Counted from the first letter of the stretch, positions 15,394 to 24,564 are shown. The stretch: DNA of 34,646 nucleotides from Pseudonocardia lacus (GCF_018531445.1 NZ_JAHDTH010000068.1:1-34646); one strand, 5' to 3'. Notes: generated from the sequence alone by a model not told the origin. Numbers and translations are program-made.

Positions 15394-15884
15394 CACCGGT
15401 GGAAGGAGGCGAATCCGCCTGCCGCATCAGGCTGCCCACCAGCGATCCTCCTCGCCGGCGGCCCGGTCTCCTCCACCCGCGAGTACGCAGATCTCCACGG
15501 TTTCACCCTGCAGCCCGCATCCCGGCAACCCGGAGGTCCCTCGAACTGGATGGGCGCGCGCAAGGAGGGAGCGATACGCCGGGCGGCCCCGCATGCCGAC
15601 TCCGGTCCGCCGGCGCGGAACGGATCATCCGAACGCCGGCGTGCGGCTCCGCGGATCGCTCACGCGTCGTCGACGCCATCGCCCGATGTAGTGGTGCCGC
15701 CGTTGCGCAGGAAGTGACCCGGCGCCCGAGCACGTGATGAGCTGGCCGTCGTCCAGCAACAGGGGCAACCAGCTGTAGGCGGCGCCAGCTAGAGCGCCAG
15801 CCGGTCGCTGGGGCTATCCGCGTGTGATTACGTGGGCGTCATGGCCTATGTTCGCTCCCAGCGCATAGCGTTGTGGAACGGGCG
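15394..15884. other. intergenic, about 490 bp without an assignable gene
   Basis: The two adjoining genes (tetR on +, toxin on -) converge here. Frames on both strands are short and Arg/Pro-rich. Read on the - strand near 15720-15780 a short stretch gives WLPLLLDDGQLITCSGAGS, which looks protein-like but has no supported start. No clear terminator hairpin with a T-tract was seen. Confidence 0.4.
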
Positions 15885-16211
15885 CTACTCCGTCGCCTTC
15901 GGGTGTCCCGTACCAGCCGCGACCCAGACGACCCGGCGCTGCTCGTCCGGGCAGTACCAGATCCGCCCGCTGGCGGTCACCTCGTACTGCCACTGCTCAA
16001 GGACGCGACCGCTGATCTCGCGCGTCGCCAGCTGGCCACGTAGCCGGTGCTGGCGCGACGGGTTCTCCGGTTGGGTCGGCCGCTCGGTCAGCACGACCCA
16101 GGCCTCCCAGGTGTTCGCCCGCGCGACCCGGCACAGCTCCTCCCAGCCTTTGGCAGCCTCGGAAGTGGCGAACCTCGCTTCCCAACCGTCCGGCCGAGCC
16201 GGCGGCGCCAC
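15885..16211 (-). CDS. putative RelE/ParE-like toxin of a toxin-antitoxin pair
   Basis: A 108-residue basic protein. It contains ATSEAAKGWEELCRVARAN (14-32), HRLRGQLATREISGRVLEQW (about 54-73) and YEVTASGRIWYCPDEQRRVV followed by a C-terminal TGHPKATE. The pattern of a small helix pair, then a basic HRLRGxL segment and a strand-rich YEVTxxGRIWY end is that of RelE/ParE-fold proteins annotated in actinomycetes, which cleave ribosome-bound mRNA or poison gyrase; which activity applies cannot be said. The GTG at 16211 is the first start in frame, 25 bp after the antitoxin stop, with no better alternative. The antitoxin-first order and short spacing are typical of type II pairs. Confidence 0.6.
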   Translation of the reverse strand: MAPPARPDGWEARFATSEAAKGWEELCRVARANTWEAWVVLTERPTQPENPSRQHRLRGQLATREISGRVLEQWQYEVTASGRIWYCPDEQRRVVWVAAGTGHPKATE

Positions 16212-16236
16212 CCGTTCCCCGTTTCGCCGGCACCGT

Positions 16237-16695
16237 TCAGTCCTCCTTCGGGGCCGGCACCGGACCGAGGTCGTCGTCGAGCGGACCGGTCAGTTCCTCC
16301 ACGAGTGCCGGGTCGGCATGCACCGCAGCAGCGGCTCGCCACTCCAGCAACACCTGTCCCAGCACCGACCACCGCCCGGTCTCGGCCGAAGCACCGACCG
16401 CTCGCACGAAGTCGACGGCGAACCGCTGCCGATCTTCTACCGGTAGCAGGTCAGCCCAGGGGAACTCCTCGGTCAGCACCTCCGCGGCTTGCTCAGCCGA
16501 CAGGTGTGCGAGCGCGTTGCGCAGCGCCCGTGCAGCACTCACGGCACCCTCCGCGGCGGCGGCCACCTCGTCCTCGCGGACCAGAAGCAGCGACACCCCG
16601 TCACGGCGTCGCAGCCGTACCTCACCGCGATCGGCCAGAGCCGCCACGGCCTTCGGGTCGCGCTGCAACTCGCTCCACTGGACCTCGGTCGTCAC
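16237..16695 (-). CDS. Phd/YefM-like antitoxin with long C-terminal extension
   Basis: A 152-residue acidic protein. Residues 3-42 fit the prevent-host-death fold: EVQWSELQRDPKAVAALADR, then EVRLRRRDGVSLLLVREDE, the usual 'strand, helix, Ile/Leu-x-Arg-Arg-x-Gly strand' pattern. The rest is Ala/Leu/Glu-rich and helical, about twice the family length, and should wrap the toxin. The GTG start at 16695 is preferred: the only nearby ATG upstream is out of frame and hits a stop after four codons, and the promoter geometry places the transcription start at this GTG (leaderless message). A palindrome overlapping the promoter implies the autoregulation usual for type II antitoxins. The toxin gene follows in the same direction. 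Confidence 0.62.
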   Translation of the reverse strand: MTTEVQWSELQRDPKAVAALADRGEVRLRRRDGVSLLLVREDEVAAAAEGAVSAARALRNALAHLSAEQAAEVLTEEFPWADLLPVEDRQRFAVDFVRAVGASAETGRWSVLGQVLLEWRAAAAVHADPALVEELTGPLDDDLGPVPAPKED

Positions 16696-16730
16696 CGCTC
16701 AATCATGAACTTGTTCAGGATTGTCTGCAA
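16696..16730 (-). promoter_or_regulatory. leaderless promoter and operator of the toxin-antitoxin operon
   Basis: On the - strand TTGCAG (16730-16725) is followed after 17 bp by CATGAT (16707-16702), and six bases later by the GTG start of the antitoxin, the spacing of a leaderless transcript. The promoter overlaps a 22-bp inverted repeat (16701-16722) with arms AATC-x-TGAAC and GTTCA-x-GATT around TT, in which only one base pair is mismatched. Binding there would shut the promoter. Confidence 0.6.
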
Positions 16731-16753
16731 CTGTCTGGTCCTGTCACTGCGCG

Positions 16754-18523
16754 TCATGCTCGGGGCGCGGCAACCCGCTCGCCGAGCAGGGCGTGAAGCC
16801 GAGCGCGGAGCGCGCTCTTACGTCGCTCGTAGAACGTCAAGAAGTCGGCGACGTCTTCAGGGACGTCCTGCAGATCGTTCTCGTTGATGTAGGTATCGCG
16901 CTGCTGCGGCGACCCGAAAGCAGCGGACAACCACGCTGCAGGCAGACTCGCCTGCTTTTCTACATTGGCCAGTCCCGCGAGCAGCTGGAGGTTGGGCAGG
17001 CGGTCGACCGCACCCCGGAACGTCTCGACGTCCTCGTGCGCCACACCAGCGCGGAGGAGCCGTCGCGGGGTGAACACCGAACGGGGGAAGATGTGGTCCT
17101 CGTGGAACGCTTTGCTCAGGTCCAGGCCGGGGTAGAGCATGGCGAGCACGGGGAACGTGCGTTGATGCCCGTACTTCAGCTCCAGCAGCTCATCGATCTC
17201 GGTCGGCTCGAACTCCAGCGACTTGCCGATCGCGGCCATCCCGTGCTGGACGGCTGCGACGGGGAATTTCCCGCCGAGGTGCTCATCAATGGCAAGGCGT
17301 ATCCGCGCAAGAGTCGTGTCGAGACCCGACCCCCAGATCCCCCGCTTCATCAACGACCGGTTGACCCAGGTCTGCAGTGACTTCCGGTCCGCGGCGTGCG
17401 CACTCGAGTCCAGGTAGGAGTCGTCCAGACCCTTCGACGCGAGGAAGTAGGCGATGGGGATGACCACGCTGTGGGCGGTGAGACTGCGACTGGACAGGCC
17501 GAACCTGGTCAGCAGTGTGGCCGCCCGGATGAGCGCCGCCCGGGTTACGTCCCACGATTCTTCGACCTTCTTCATGTTCTCCTGGGTGAAGTTCGAGACG
17601 CGGAACCTCAGGTCGACGCCGGCGACCATGAGCGCCGTCTTGAGCACCACGTCCTTCGAGAAGGAGAACTGCCGCGATCCACCGGTGTTCAGCTCCTGGA
17701 CGAGCGCACGCACCTCCTCGCGAGCATCCAACTGCTGCCACTGGTTCGTCGCCATCGAGAGGAGCAGGTCGGAGTAGGACAACGCAGTACCACCGCTGTT
17801 CACCCGGACGAAGATGTCGAGCACCTTGTCGGCGTCCTGCGAAGTCTCGAGGTAGTAGTTGATGGGCCGGTTGACGCGGACCGCCTCGTAGAGCGCGTAG
17901 AGCCGGTCGTAGTTGCCGGGCTGGTTGGTGTCGATCGAGCGCTCGTGGAGGGCGTTCATCAACGCCCGACCCGCGTTGGCGAGAGCGAGGATGTCACCAA
18001 CCGGGTACCAACCGGCCGGTTCTCCAGGCTCGGGCTGCGCCTCGGCGTCGCTGAGGAAACGCAGGTCGTACCTCAACCCGAGCTCCTCGTGATCGGGGTC
18101 AGCCAGCAGGTTCAGGTGCAGTCGCTTCTTCGGGAAGGCGTCGGCACTGTTCCACCAGGCGTACTTCTTCTTCTCGCTGTGGCTGCCGTAGATGGCGATG
18201 TTCAACGAGGTCAGGCGCTGTTGGCCGTCCAGGATCGCGATTGTTGAATTGCCGGTGGGCACCACCGCTCTGGTCGCGTACGGGTTGTCACGTTCATGGT
18301 AGTGCGTGAGGAAGTCGTAGAAGGTGTAGCTGGCCGCGGTCGTTTCGTTGACCTTCCAGAAGAGAAACGATCCGATCGGGTATCCGCGCATCAAGCTGTC
18401 GAACAACCGCCTGATCTGCTCCTGGTCCCAGACGAACTCGCGCTGGATCGCCGGCAACAGGTACTGCTTCGCATGGATCCCGGAGAGGACTTCCTCAACG
18501 GTCACCGGGGTCTGAAAGGTCAC
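16754..18523 (-). CDS. DUF262/GmrSD-like protein with C-terminal HNH motif
   Basis: A 589-residue protein. The N-terminal DUF262 (ParB-like/GmrS) domain has AIQREFVWDQEQIRRLFDSL (25-44) and the signature ILDGQQRLTSL, with DGQQR at 99-103 as nucleotide-binding residues. The C-terminus has HEDHIFPRS (474-482) followed by LPNLQLLAGLANVEKQ, the DHIxP...N...K pattern of HNH nucleases in GmrD-type proteins. Such proteins are NTP-dependent nucleases, some of them cutting modified phage DNA. The start is taken as the GTG at 18523, because AGGAG lies six bases before it; a TTG three bases upstream is too close to that site. The gene follows the HelD-like helicase stop by three bases, so it is the third member of a - strand operon and the likely effector. 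Confidence 0.85.
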   Translation of the reverse strand: MTFQTPVTVEEVLSGIHAKQYLLPAIQREFVWDQEQIRRLFDSLMRGYPIGSFLFWKVNETTAASYTFYDFLTHYHERDNPYATRAVVPTGNSTIAILDGQQRLTSLNIAIYGSHSEKKKYAWWNSADAFPKKRLHLNLLADPDHEELGLRYDLRFLSDAEAQPEPGEPAGWYPVGDILALANAGRALMNALHERSIDTNQPGNYDRLYALYEAVRVNRPINYYLETSQDADKVLDIFVRVNSGGTALSYSDLLLSMATNQWQQLDAREEVRALVQELNTGGSRQFSFSKDVVLKTALMVAGVDLRFRVSNFTQENMKKVEESWDVTRAALIRAATLLTRFGLSSRSLTAHSVVIPIAYFLASKGLDDSYLDSSAHAADRKSLQTWVNRSLMKRGIWGSGLDTTLARIRLAIDEHLGGKFPVAAVQHGMAAIGKSLEFEPTEIDELLELKYGHQRTFPVLAMLYPGLDLSKAFHEDHIFPRSVFTPRRLLRAGVAHEDVETFRGAVDRLPNLQLLAGLANVEKQASLPAAWLSAAFGSPQQRDTYINENDLQDVPEDVADFLTFYERRKSALRARLHALLGERVAAPRA

Positions 18524-18526
18524 CAA

Positions 18527-20461
18527 TTACTCCTGTGCGCAAACGATGGGTCGAACGTCTGGAAGCCTCTGCGCCGGGATCGACCTCGTTCGTGCGGGCG
18601 GCCGCGCCCGCAACTCCCTGGGCAACGGCTCGGAATGCACCACCACGAGCTCCCGGTTGGCCCGCGTGAGGCTCGTGTAGAGCAGCCCGTGCTGCCCCGC
18701 CCGCGTCGGGAACGCGCTCGGTTCGACCACCACGACGGCGTCGAACTCCAGCCCTCTGGCCTGCTCCGGGTTCAAGACACGCACGGCCCGTCCCTGACGG
18801 ACGAGCTTGCTGACGTCGTGCGGATCGACGGTGAAACCGGCCCGCCGCAGCGCCCGCATCACCTCAGCCGGGATCAGCGCGATGACGGCGACGGTCCCGC
18901 CCGGGTGCCGACCGAGCAGTTCCGTGGCCTCCTCGGCGACCCGGGCGCTGACCTCCGTGGGTCGTACCTTGACCTGGCGCGGTGGCGTGCCTCCGGCCTG
19001 CAGCGAGTCCACCGTCCGCTTCAGGCGGGGCAGGAGCCGGTCGGCGTACCGCATGATCTCCGCGGACGTGCGGTAGCCGCGCCGCAGCTCCTCGGTCCGC
19101 GACCCCGGCGTGCCGAGTTCCTCCACCACGTCCGGCCAGCTCGGACAGCTCCAGTCGAAGCGACGCTGGCTCATGTCGCCCAGCAGCGTCCAGCCGCCGG
19201 CCGGGTTGACCTGCCGCAGCACGGCCCACTCCAGCGGCGTGAGGTCCTGCGCCTCGTCCACCACGACGTGGTCGTAGGTCGTCGACGGGGAGGCGACGGC
19301 GAGGCTGCAGGCCGCCAGCAGGGGCAGGTGTCGCCGCGACCGACGGGCCACGCGCAGGTCGGGTAGCGCCCTCAGGTACCTCCGCCAGGCGACATCCCGC
19401 GTCACCCGGTAGCGGCCCACGTCAGCGACGCGGAGGGCCTCGTACACGGCGACGATCTGGTCGGCGTGCGCGGACCGCGGCCGCAGCCCGCCGGTGGTGC
19501 GAAGCAGGTTGGCTGTGTACTCGGCCAGCTCGGCGAGGTGGGCCTCGACGTCGCGGTCCTGGGTGGGCGGGCTGTCGTCAATGGCGTCGGGGAGCCGGCG
19601 CAGGTCGGTGAGGATCTCGGTGAGCGAGGCCGTCCCGACGCTGCCGGGGTTCTCGACGAGGTCGGTCAATACACCTTGGATATGGTGGCGGTAGTGCTCG
19701 GTCGGGCCGACGACCAGCACCCGCTCGCGTCCCTGCTCGCGGTGGGCCAGGAAGGCCGCGCGGTGCGCGGCGATGATCGTCTTGCCGGTGCCGGGCGGAC
19801 CCTGGACGACCAGAGTGGCGTCGGGATCGGCGGTGACCAGGTCGTACTGCTCCGGTTGGAGCGTGGCGAGCACGCTGGACAACCGCTCTCGGCGCGGCGC
19901 CGCGATAGCCGCGAGCATCGCCCGCTCGGCCCGCGGCTTGGGGACGGGTTCCGCAACCGCAGCCGGTCGTTCCCGAGGGGCGCTCCTGCCCGGGAGGCGA
20001 CGCCGCGCCGGAGCCTTGGGAACGGTCAGGGCGCGCGTCGCGAACGGCGGCTCAGTCCCGCGGGCGGGGCCGTCGTCGTCGATGTAGTCGTCGATCCGCC
20101 CGCGGCGCCGGACCAGGGTGCGGGTGACGGCGACCTGGTCGCACAGCTCGTGTCGGGCCCGGCCGCGGAAGAACGTGCTCGCGATGGGTGCCGCCCAGCT
20201 GAAGACGACCAATTGGTCTTCGTCGACGTGGCCGGAGCCGATGTAGAAATCGAGCCCGTCGAACAGGTCGGTCGGCTCGGCGAGCGCGACCCGGCCGACG
20301 AGGCCCTTCTCCGCGGGCGCCACGGTGCGCGGGGGCGTGTGCCGTGTACCCGGGCCGTGGCGAACCGTTACCCGGTCTTCCCGGCTGCGCTCCAGCGCCT
20401 TGCGGTACCGGTCGTCGGTGGCCTGTTCGTCGGCGATGATGCGCGCGAGTCCGCTGGTCAT
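18527..20461 (-). CDS. HelD-like superfamily 1 helicase/translocase
   Basis: A 644-residue SF1 protein. Residues 62-125 resemble the HelD N-terminal region (DFYIGSGHVDEDQLVVFSWA replaces the usual YIGRIGL...DWRAP), followed by a Pro/Arg-rich linker to about 180. The motor has Walker A GPPGTGKT (221-228), motif II VVVDEAQDL with D402-D406, motif III LLGDMSQ, the arginine motif EELRRGYRTS, and motif VI LLYTSLTRANREL near the C-terminus. HelD proteins release RNA polymerase from DNA; this one is shorter and sits in a defence-like operon, so a nucleic-acid translocase role with the neighbouring nuclease is as likely. Its ATG overlaps the SNF2 gene's stop (ATGA on the - strand), indicating coupled translation and probably a complex. 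Confidence 0.87.
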   Translation of the reverse strand: MTSGLARIIADEQATDDRYRKALERSREDRVTVRHGPGTRHTPPRTVAPAEKGLVGRVALAEPTDLFDGLDFYIGSGHVDEDQLVVFSWAAPIASTFFRGRARHELCDQVAVTRTLVRRRGRIDDYIDDDGPARGTEPPFATRALTVPKAPARRRLPGRSAPRERPAAVAEPVPKPRAERAMLAAIAAPRRERLSSVLATLQPEQYDLVTADPDATLVVQGPPGTGKTIIAAHRAAFLAHREQGRERVLVVGPTEHYRHHIQGVLTDLVENPGSVGTASLTEILTDLRRLPDAIDDSPPTQDRDVEAHLAELAEYTANLLRTTGGLRPRSAHADQIVAVYEALRVADVGRYRVTRDVAWRRYLRALPDLRVARRSRRHLPLLAACSLAVASPSTTYDHVVVDEAQDLTPLEWAVLRQVNPAGGWTLLGDMSQRRFDWSCPSWPDVVEELGTPGSRTEELRRGYRTSAEIMRYADRLLPRLKRTVDSLQAGGTPPRQVKVRPTEVSARVAEEATELLGRHPGGTVAVIALIPAEVMRALRRAGFTVDPHDVSKLVRQGRAVRVLNPEQARGLEFDAVVVVEPSAFPTRAGQHGLLYTSLTRANRELVVVHSEPLPRELRARPPARTRSIPAQRLPDVRPIVCAQE

Positions 20462-23400
20462 CAGACGATCTCCAGGTAGCAGGCGGCGAGGTGGGTCAGC
20501 GTCATCAGCGCCGGTCCGCTCCGGTGCAGCGACCGCAGCGCGGCCTCGTGGCGTTCCAGGGTCCGTCGTCGCTGGGCCTCGAACAGGTGCAGACTCCGAC
20601 GACCGCGGGACCGGGCGGTCTCCAGCCGCCGGTCGATCACCGCTAGCCTGCGCTGCCGCTGCTCGGACAGGCTCACCCGCCGCGCCTCGACCAGGGCGTC
20701 GGCCTGCATGCGCCGCCGGTTCTGCTCGACGGCGAAGCGGCCCTGCAGCTGGTCGGTGGCCAGCTCGATCGGGTCCACGAGCTCATCGGTCCAGTCCAGG
20801 TCGAACGCGGTGGCCCGCAGCTCACCGCGGGCCAGCGCGGCCAGCAGCGCGTCCGGGACCGTGGACGGGGCCTCTTGGCCGTCAAGGTCGGTCGCGGCGC
20901 CCCACAGCTCCCGGCTGCCGCGGTCGCCCTCGCCGCTCACCAGTGCCAGGACCACCGCGTACCGGCCAGATGGCGCGGTGGCGTCGTGCACGCAGACGTT
21001 GGCGAACCGGGCCTGGCGGTGCCCAGGCACGGCGACTGCGGCCAGCACGAGCGGGTGGGTGGCCGTGAGCAGGGAGCCACCGCCGGTGCGGGCGTCCTCC
21101 TGGTCGAGCACCAGGCTCAGGTCGCGCTCGTCACGCAGCAGGTGTTCGAGGTCGGTGACCTCGTTCTGCATCCGGTGCCCGCGGCGGACGACATCGTGGA
21201 CCTGGTCGGCCATGGTCGCGTTGCCACGCAGCACCACCCGGGAATCGTCGATGCGAACGGCGCCACGGGCCGTCTCGGCCCAGTCCTGCAGCAGATGGGC
21301 CAGCTCCCGCTGTCCGACGTAGCGACCGCCGCGCAGCAGGTCGCGCTCCAGCCCGGACACGTCCACGTCGTTGCTGACCAGCAGGTCCGAGGTGGCGTCG
21401 GCGAGCCGTTCGGCCTCGGCGCGCTTGCCCTCGATCGCGGCCAGGAACTGGTTCTCCTTGGCCTGGCGCTGGGCGTCGCTCAGCGAGAAGTCGCACACCG
21501 CCTCCAGCACGGCCGGCAGCCCGTCCTGGATGATCGGTTCCAGCGCGCCGATGGCCTGCTCGAAGACACCGATCCGCTCCAGGACGCGTTTGAGGATCTT
21601 CTCGTCGATGGTCTGCTCGTTGTAGAAGTTGACGACGAGGATCTTCTGCTCGGGCTGGCCGATGCGGTCGATGCGGCCGATGCGCTGCTCGACCTCCATC
21701 GGGTTCCACGGCAGGTCGTAGTTGACGACGACGGAGCAGAACTCGAAGTCCAGGCCCTCGCTGGCGACCCGGTTGGCCAGCAGGATGTCGAACTCGCCTG
21801 CCCGGAACGCGGCCATCACCCGGCGCCGCTCGTCGCGCGGCACCCCGCCGTGCAGGACCGCCACCCGCGCGTATGGGGACAGGCGTCGCTGCAGGTAAGC
21901 GAGGGTGGGGCGGGAGAACGTGAACAGCAGCGCCCGGCGGCCCTGCTCGACGAGGTCCTGCACGAGCCGGAGCAGGCGGTCGAACTTGAAGTCGTCGGAC
22001 AACGCCCGCGCGGCCGCGACCAGCTCGGCGTGCGGTGGGATCGGCACGACCGGGGTGGGTTCGGCGAGCGGGTCGTCCTCGTCAGCCGGCACCCACTGGG
22101 CAGCCGAGCCGAGGACGGCGTCGCGGGCAGCGGGCAAGCAGGCGCTGGCCAGCCGCAGGGGCATCTGCATGCAGAAGTGCAGCGGTTGCCCGGCGTGGTC
22201 GGCCCGCCGGACGCACCACTGGACGTACTGGTCGTAGAACTCGTGCTCGGCGGCGGTCCAGACGACCTCGACCATCTGCGGCTCGCGCAGCGCCTTGTCC
22301 TCGTCGATCTCCGCCTTGCGGGTGCGGGTGATCACCGTGGACAGCGCGTTGAACTCAGCGAGGTGGCGCCGGACCTCGACCACGTCGGCCGGGGTCAGCT
22401 CGTCGCGGGCCAGCACGTCGCGCAGCGCGGGGAAGTCCGGCCGGCTCATCAGTGCGGCGCCGAACGTCATGGTCTTCAGCCGGTCCAGCACGGCCAGACG
22501 GTCCGCGCCCGACACCGTCCGGTCCAGCAGCGTGCGTTCCAGCTGGTGCAGCACAGCGTTGGGTTCCAGGCGCAGGTTGAGCACCTCGGGGTCGTCGAAG
22601 TCCTCGGGCGCGAGCAGTTCGAGCATGCTGAACAGGTCGCGGTTGCCCAGGTTGACCGGGGTAGCGGTGAGGAACACCCGGGCGTCGGCCCAGTCGCCGA
22701 GCTGCTCGCCGAGGGCGTGGCTGCGCGTGCCCGGGTTCCGCATGGCGTGCGCCTCGTCGACGATGATAAGGTCGAACTGCGGCGGCAAGTCGGCCAACTC
22801 GTCCAGCCCGTCCCACGCGCGCAGCCGTTCGAGGCTCGTGACGTGGGCGAACCGCTTCGGCAGCCGGTTCGCCCGATGCTGTTCCAGGAACCGGGCGAGC
22901 CCCGGGTTGTCCAGTTCGGTGACGGCGAAGTCGAACCGCTCCGCCATCTCCGCCTGCCACTTCCCCACCAGCGACGACGGCGCCACGATCAGGACCCTGG
23001 CCGCGGCGTGCCGGGCCTCCAGCTCGGTCCAGATCAGGCCGGCCTCGATCGTCTTGCCTAGGCCGACCTCGTCGGCGACGAGGATCCGTGTCGCCCCGGT
23101 GTTCAGCAGCCGCAGCACGGGCTTGAACTGGTACGGCCGGAATACCGTCCGGGTGGCCCGGAACGAGAAGACCGTGTCGGTCAGCGACGCCGCCAGCTTC
23201 CCGCGGGTCAGGGTCGCGCCGAACCGCTCGACCGTCGACGGCCTCGCCTGGACCCAGTCCGCCGGCTCGCTGCCCTCCGGTGCTGCCTCCAGGTCCGACT
23301 CGGCAACCCGCTGGTCGGTGCCGTCGAGCCGGATCTTGTAGAGCCACGAGCCAGCGTTGAACGCCCGTTCCCGGACCTGGGAGTCCCGGCCGCCGACGCG

Positions 23401-23793
23401 GGTGACCACGTCCTCGCCCACCGCGAACGCCGGCATCGGCACCGGCTGGCCGTCGTCCCACAGCTGCTCCGCCCAGTCGTAGGCGTCGCGGAGCGGCTCG
23501 TCGTCGGTCAGGTCTGCGACAGCGACAGCCATACCGTCGCTGGTGGCACCGGCGTTGACCACCAGGGCCAGCGGCTCGTCGAGTCCGGCGAACCAGTAGA
23601 GCCCGCGCGGCAGCGCGACCTCGGCGGCGGTGCGGATCGACCCGACATGGTCGACGACGTCCCGCACCCGACCGCCTACGACTACCAGGCGTGCAAACCG
23701 GATGGTCTGCAGGAGGGCGAGCAGGTCGGCCGGCTGGGGGTGGTAGCCGAACGTCGTGGCCACTTCCTCAGCTGAACGTACGAATCGCGCCAT
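20461..23793 (-). CDS. SNF2-family (RapA/DISARM-type) helicase, 1110 residues
   Basis: A large SNF2 ATPase, first gene of a three-gene - strand operon. After a 210-residue N-terminal domain come the SF2 motifs: motif Q-like FRPYQFKPVLRLL (218-230), Walker A ADEVGLGKTIEAG (240-252), DEAH at 346-349, LTATP (375-379), and the second RecA domain with LFTFSRPTLAYLQRRL, ANRVASEGLDF and NYDLPWNPMEVEQRIGRIDR. The last 300 residues hold a long helical, Arg/Glu-rich tail (from about 1000: RRRMQADALVEARRVSLSEQ), probably coiled coil. SNF2 enzymes translocate on double-stranded DNA; DrmD-like members work in DISARM and similar defence systems. Start ATG 23793 is the first methionine before a clearly structured N-terminus, with a weak GGGGCGG upstream. 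No methylase gene accompanies it. Confidence 0.9.
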   Translation of the reverse strand: MARFVRSAEEVATTFGYHPQPADLLALLQTIRFARLVVVGGRVRDVVDHVGSIRTAAEVALPRGLYWFAGLDEPLALVVNAGATSDGMAVAVADLTDDEPLRDAYDWAEQLWDDGQPVPMPAFAVGEDVVTRVGGRDSQVRERAFNAGSWLYKIRLDGTDQRVAESDLEAAPEGSEPADWVQARPSTVERFGATLTRGKLAASLTDTVFSFRATRTVFRPYQFKPVLRLLNTGATRILVADEVGLGKTIEAGLIWTELEARHAAARVLIVAPSSLVGKWQAEMAERFDFAVTELDNPGLARFLEQHRANRLPKRFAHVTSLERLRAWDGLDELADLPPQFDLIIVDEAHAMRNPGTRSHALGEQLGDWADARVFLTATPVNLGNRDLFSMLELLAPEDFDDPEVLNLRLEPNAVLHQLERTLLDRTVSGADRLAVLDRLKTMTFGAALMSRPDFPALRDVLARDELTPADVVEVRRHLAEFNALSTVITRTRKAEIDEDKALREPQMVEVVWTAAEHEFYDQYVQWCVRRADHAGQPLHFCMQMPLRLASACLPAARDAVLGSAAQWVPADEDDPLAEPTPVVPIPPHAELVAAARALSDDFKFDRLLRLVQDLVEQGRRALLFTFSRPTLAYLQRRLSPYARVAVLHGGVPRDERRRVMAAFRAGEFDILLANRVASEGLDFEFCSVVVNYDLPWNPMEVEQRIGRIDRIGQPEQKILVVNFYNEQTIDEKILKRVLERIGVFEQAIGALEPIIQDGLPAVLEAVCDFSLSDAQRQAKENQFLAAIEGKRAEAERLADATSDLLVSNDVDVSGLERDLLRGGRYVGQRELAHLLQDWAETARGAVRIDDSRVVLRGNATMADQVHDVVRRGHRMQNEVTDLEHLLRDERDLSLVLDQEDARTGGGSLLTATHPLVLAAVAVPGHRQARFANVCVHDATAPSGRYAVVLALVSGEGDRGSRELWGAATDLDGQEAPSTVPDALLAALARGELRATAFDLDWTDELVDPIELATDQLQGRFAVEQNRRRMQADALVEARRVSLSEQRQRRLAVIDRRLETARSRGRRSLHLFEAQRRRTLERHEAALRSLHRSGPALMTLTHLAACYLEIV

Positions 23794-24098
23794 GCACCGC
23801 CCCGTCCCTCACCTCGCCGTGCAGGGAACATCGGTCGTGGACCGTGGAACGCGACGCCTATGTCAGATTTGCCTCTTTCCGGGGGAAGACCTTGCTCCGG
23901 TCGAGCTACCCAAGGTGACGCACGAGCGCTGAGCTGACGAAACGCCATGGCTCGCTACAGCGAGGCACAATGCGACCCCACTGTAGGGAGCTCGTCTCCC
24001 CGCTTCCGCGCGTCGAACCGGCCAGCCGACGACGACCGCTGGAGTCGCGTTGACCGCTCCCCATACCCGACGGATCCTCCCGCTTCGACTGGGCCGTA
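23794..24098. other. intergenic region upstream of the helicase operon
   Basis: It should contain the promoter of the - strand operon, but I cannot pick convincing -35/-10 boxes. A perfect but distant inverted repeat CTACAG (23955-23960) / CTGTAG (23981-23986) is the only symmetric element noticed; its meaning is unclear. Confidence 0.3.
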
Positions 24099-24375
24099 GT
24101 GGACCCCGGACTCCTGCGCACGATGCTGCTCGCCCGCTACCGAGCCGCCCGCCGCACTGCCGACCTCGACCGGATCGAAGAACTAGACGACGCCCACCTG
24201 ATCGTCGAGGCCGAACGCTCGCTCGGCCGCCCGCTGCAGCTCAACCACCTGCCGGTCCTGGTCGACGTGCTCCGCGAGCACTGGGTCCCCGTCATGGACG
24301 ACGAGGACGGCCGCCCTGTGCGAGTTGGTCAAGCTCGGGCTCGCTGGCGACGCCTGCACCCAGCGCACCCGCTGA
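24099..24375 (+). pseudogene. small unknown gene with one frameshift
   Basis: From the GTG at 24099 a protein-like frame runs: LLRTMLLARYRAARRTADLD, then LDDAHLIVEAERSLGRPLQL and LPVLVDVLREHWVPVMDDED (ending near 24308). One extra base there moves the sense to the next frame, which continues CELVKLGLAGDACTQRTR and stops at 24373-24375. Joined, the product would be about 91 residues. I do not recognise the family; it is helical, acidic in the middle and lies among mobile-element debris. The single shift could be a true mutation or a sequencing error. Confidence 0.45.
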
Positions 24376-24564
24376 CGCCCCCGACAGGTTGAGGTCCTCC
24401 GCCAACGCCGCAACACCGACAACCTGCAGCGCAATCTGCGCACCTGGTTCGTCATGCTGCACACGACCAGCGACGAGGTACCGGGTCCACGAGCCCAGTA
24501 CCGCTCGCGACCGCGCCGCGGTCGACCTGGTCGGCGTCGGCGAACTCGGCCGCGCGCCGTCCCG

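Noticed and set aside
18524..18526. TTG as start of the DUF262 gene
   Set aside because: It lies three bases from AGGAG, too close; the GTG at 18523 has the normal spacing.
20875..23061. A 728-codon open frame on the + strand inside the SNF2 gene
   Set aside because: The translation is low-complexity (Val/Gln/His/Arg-rich) and mirrors the opposite coding strand.
23955..23986. CTACAG / CTGTAG inverted repeat as operator of the helicase operon
   Set aside because: Six-bp arms 20 bp apart arise easily by chance and lie about 160 bp from the start without promoter boxes.
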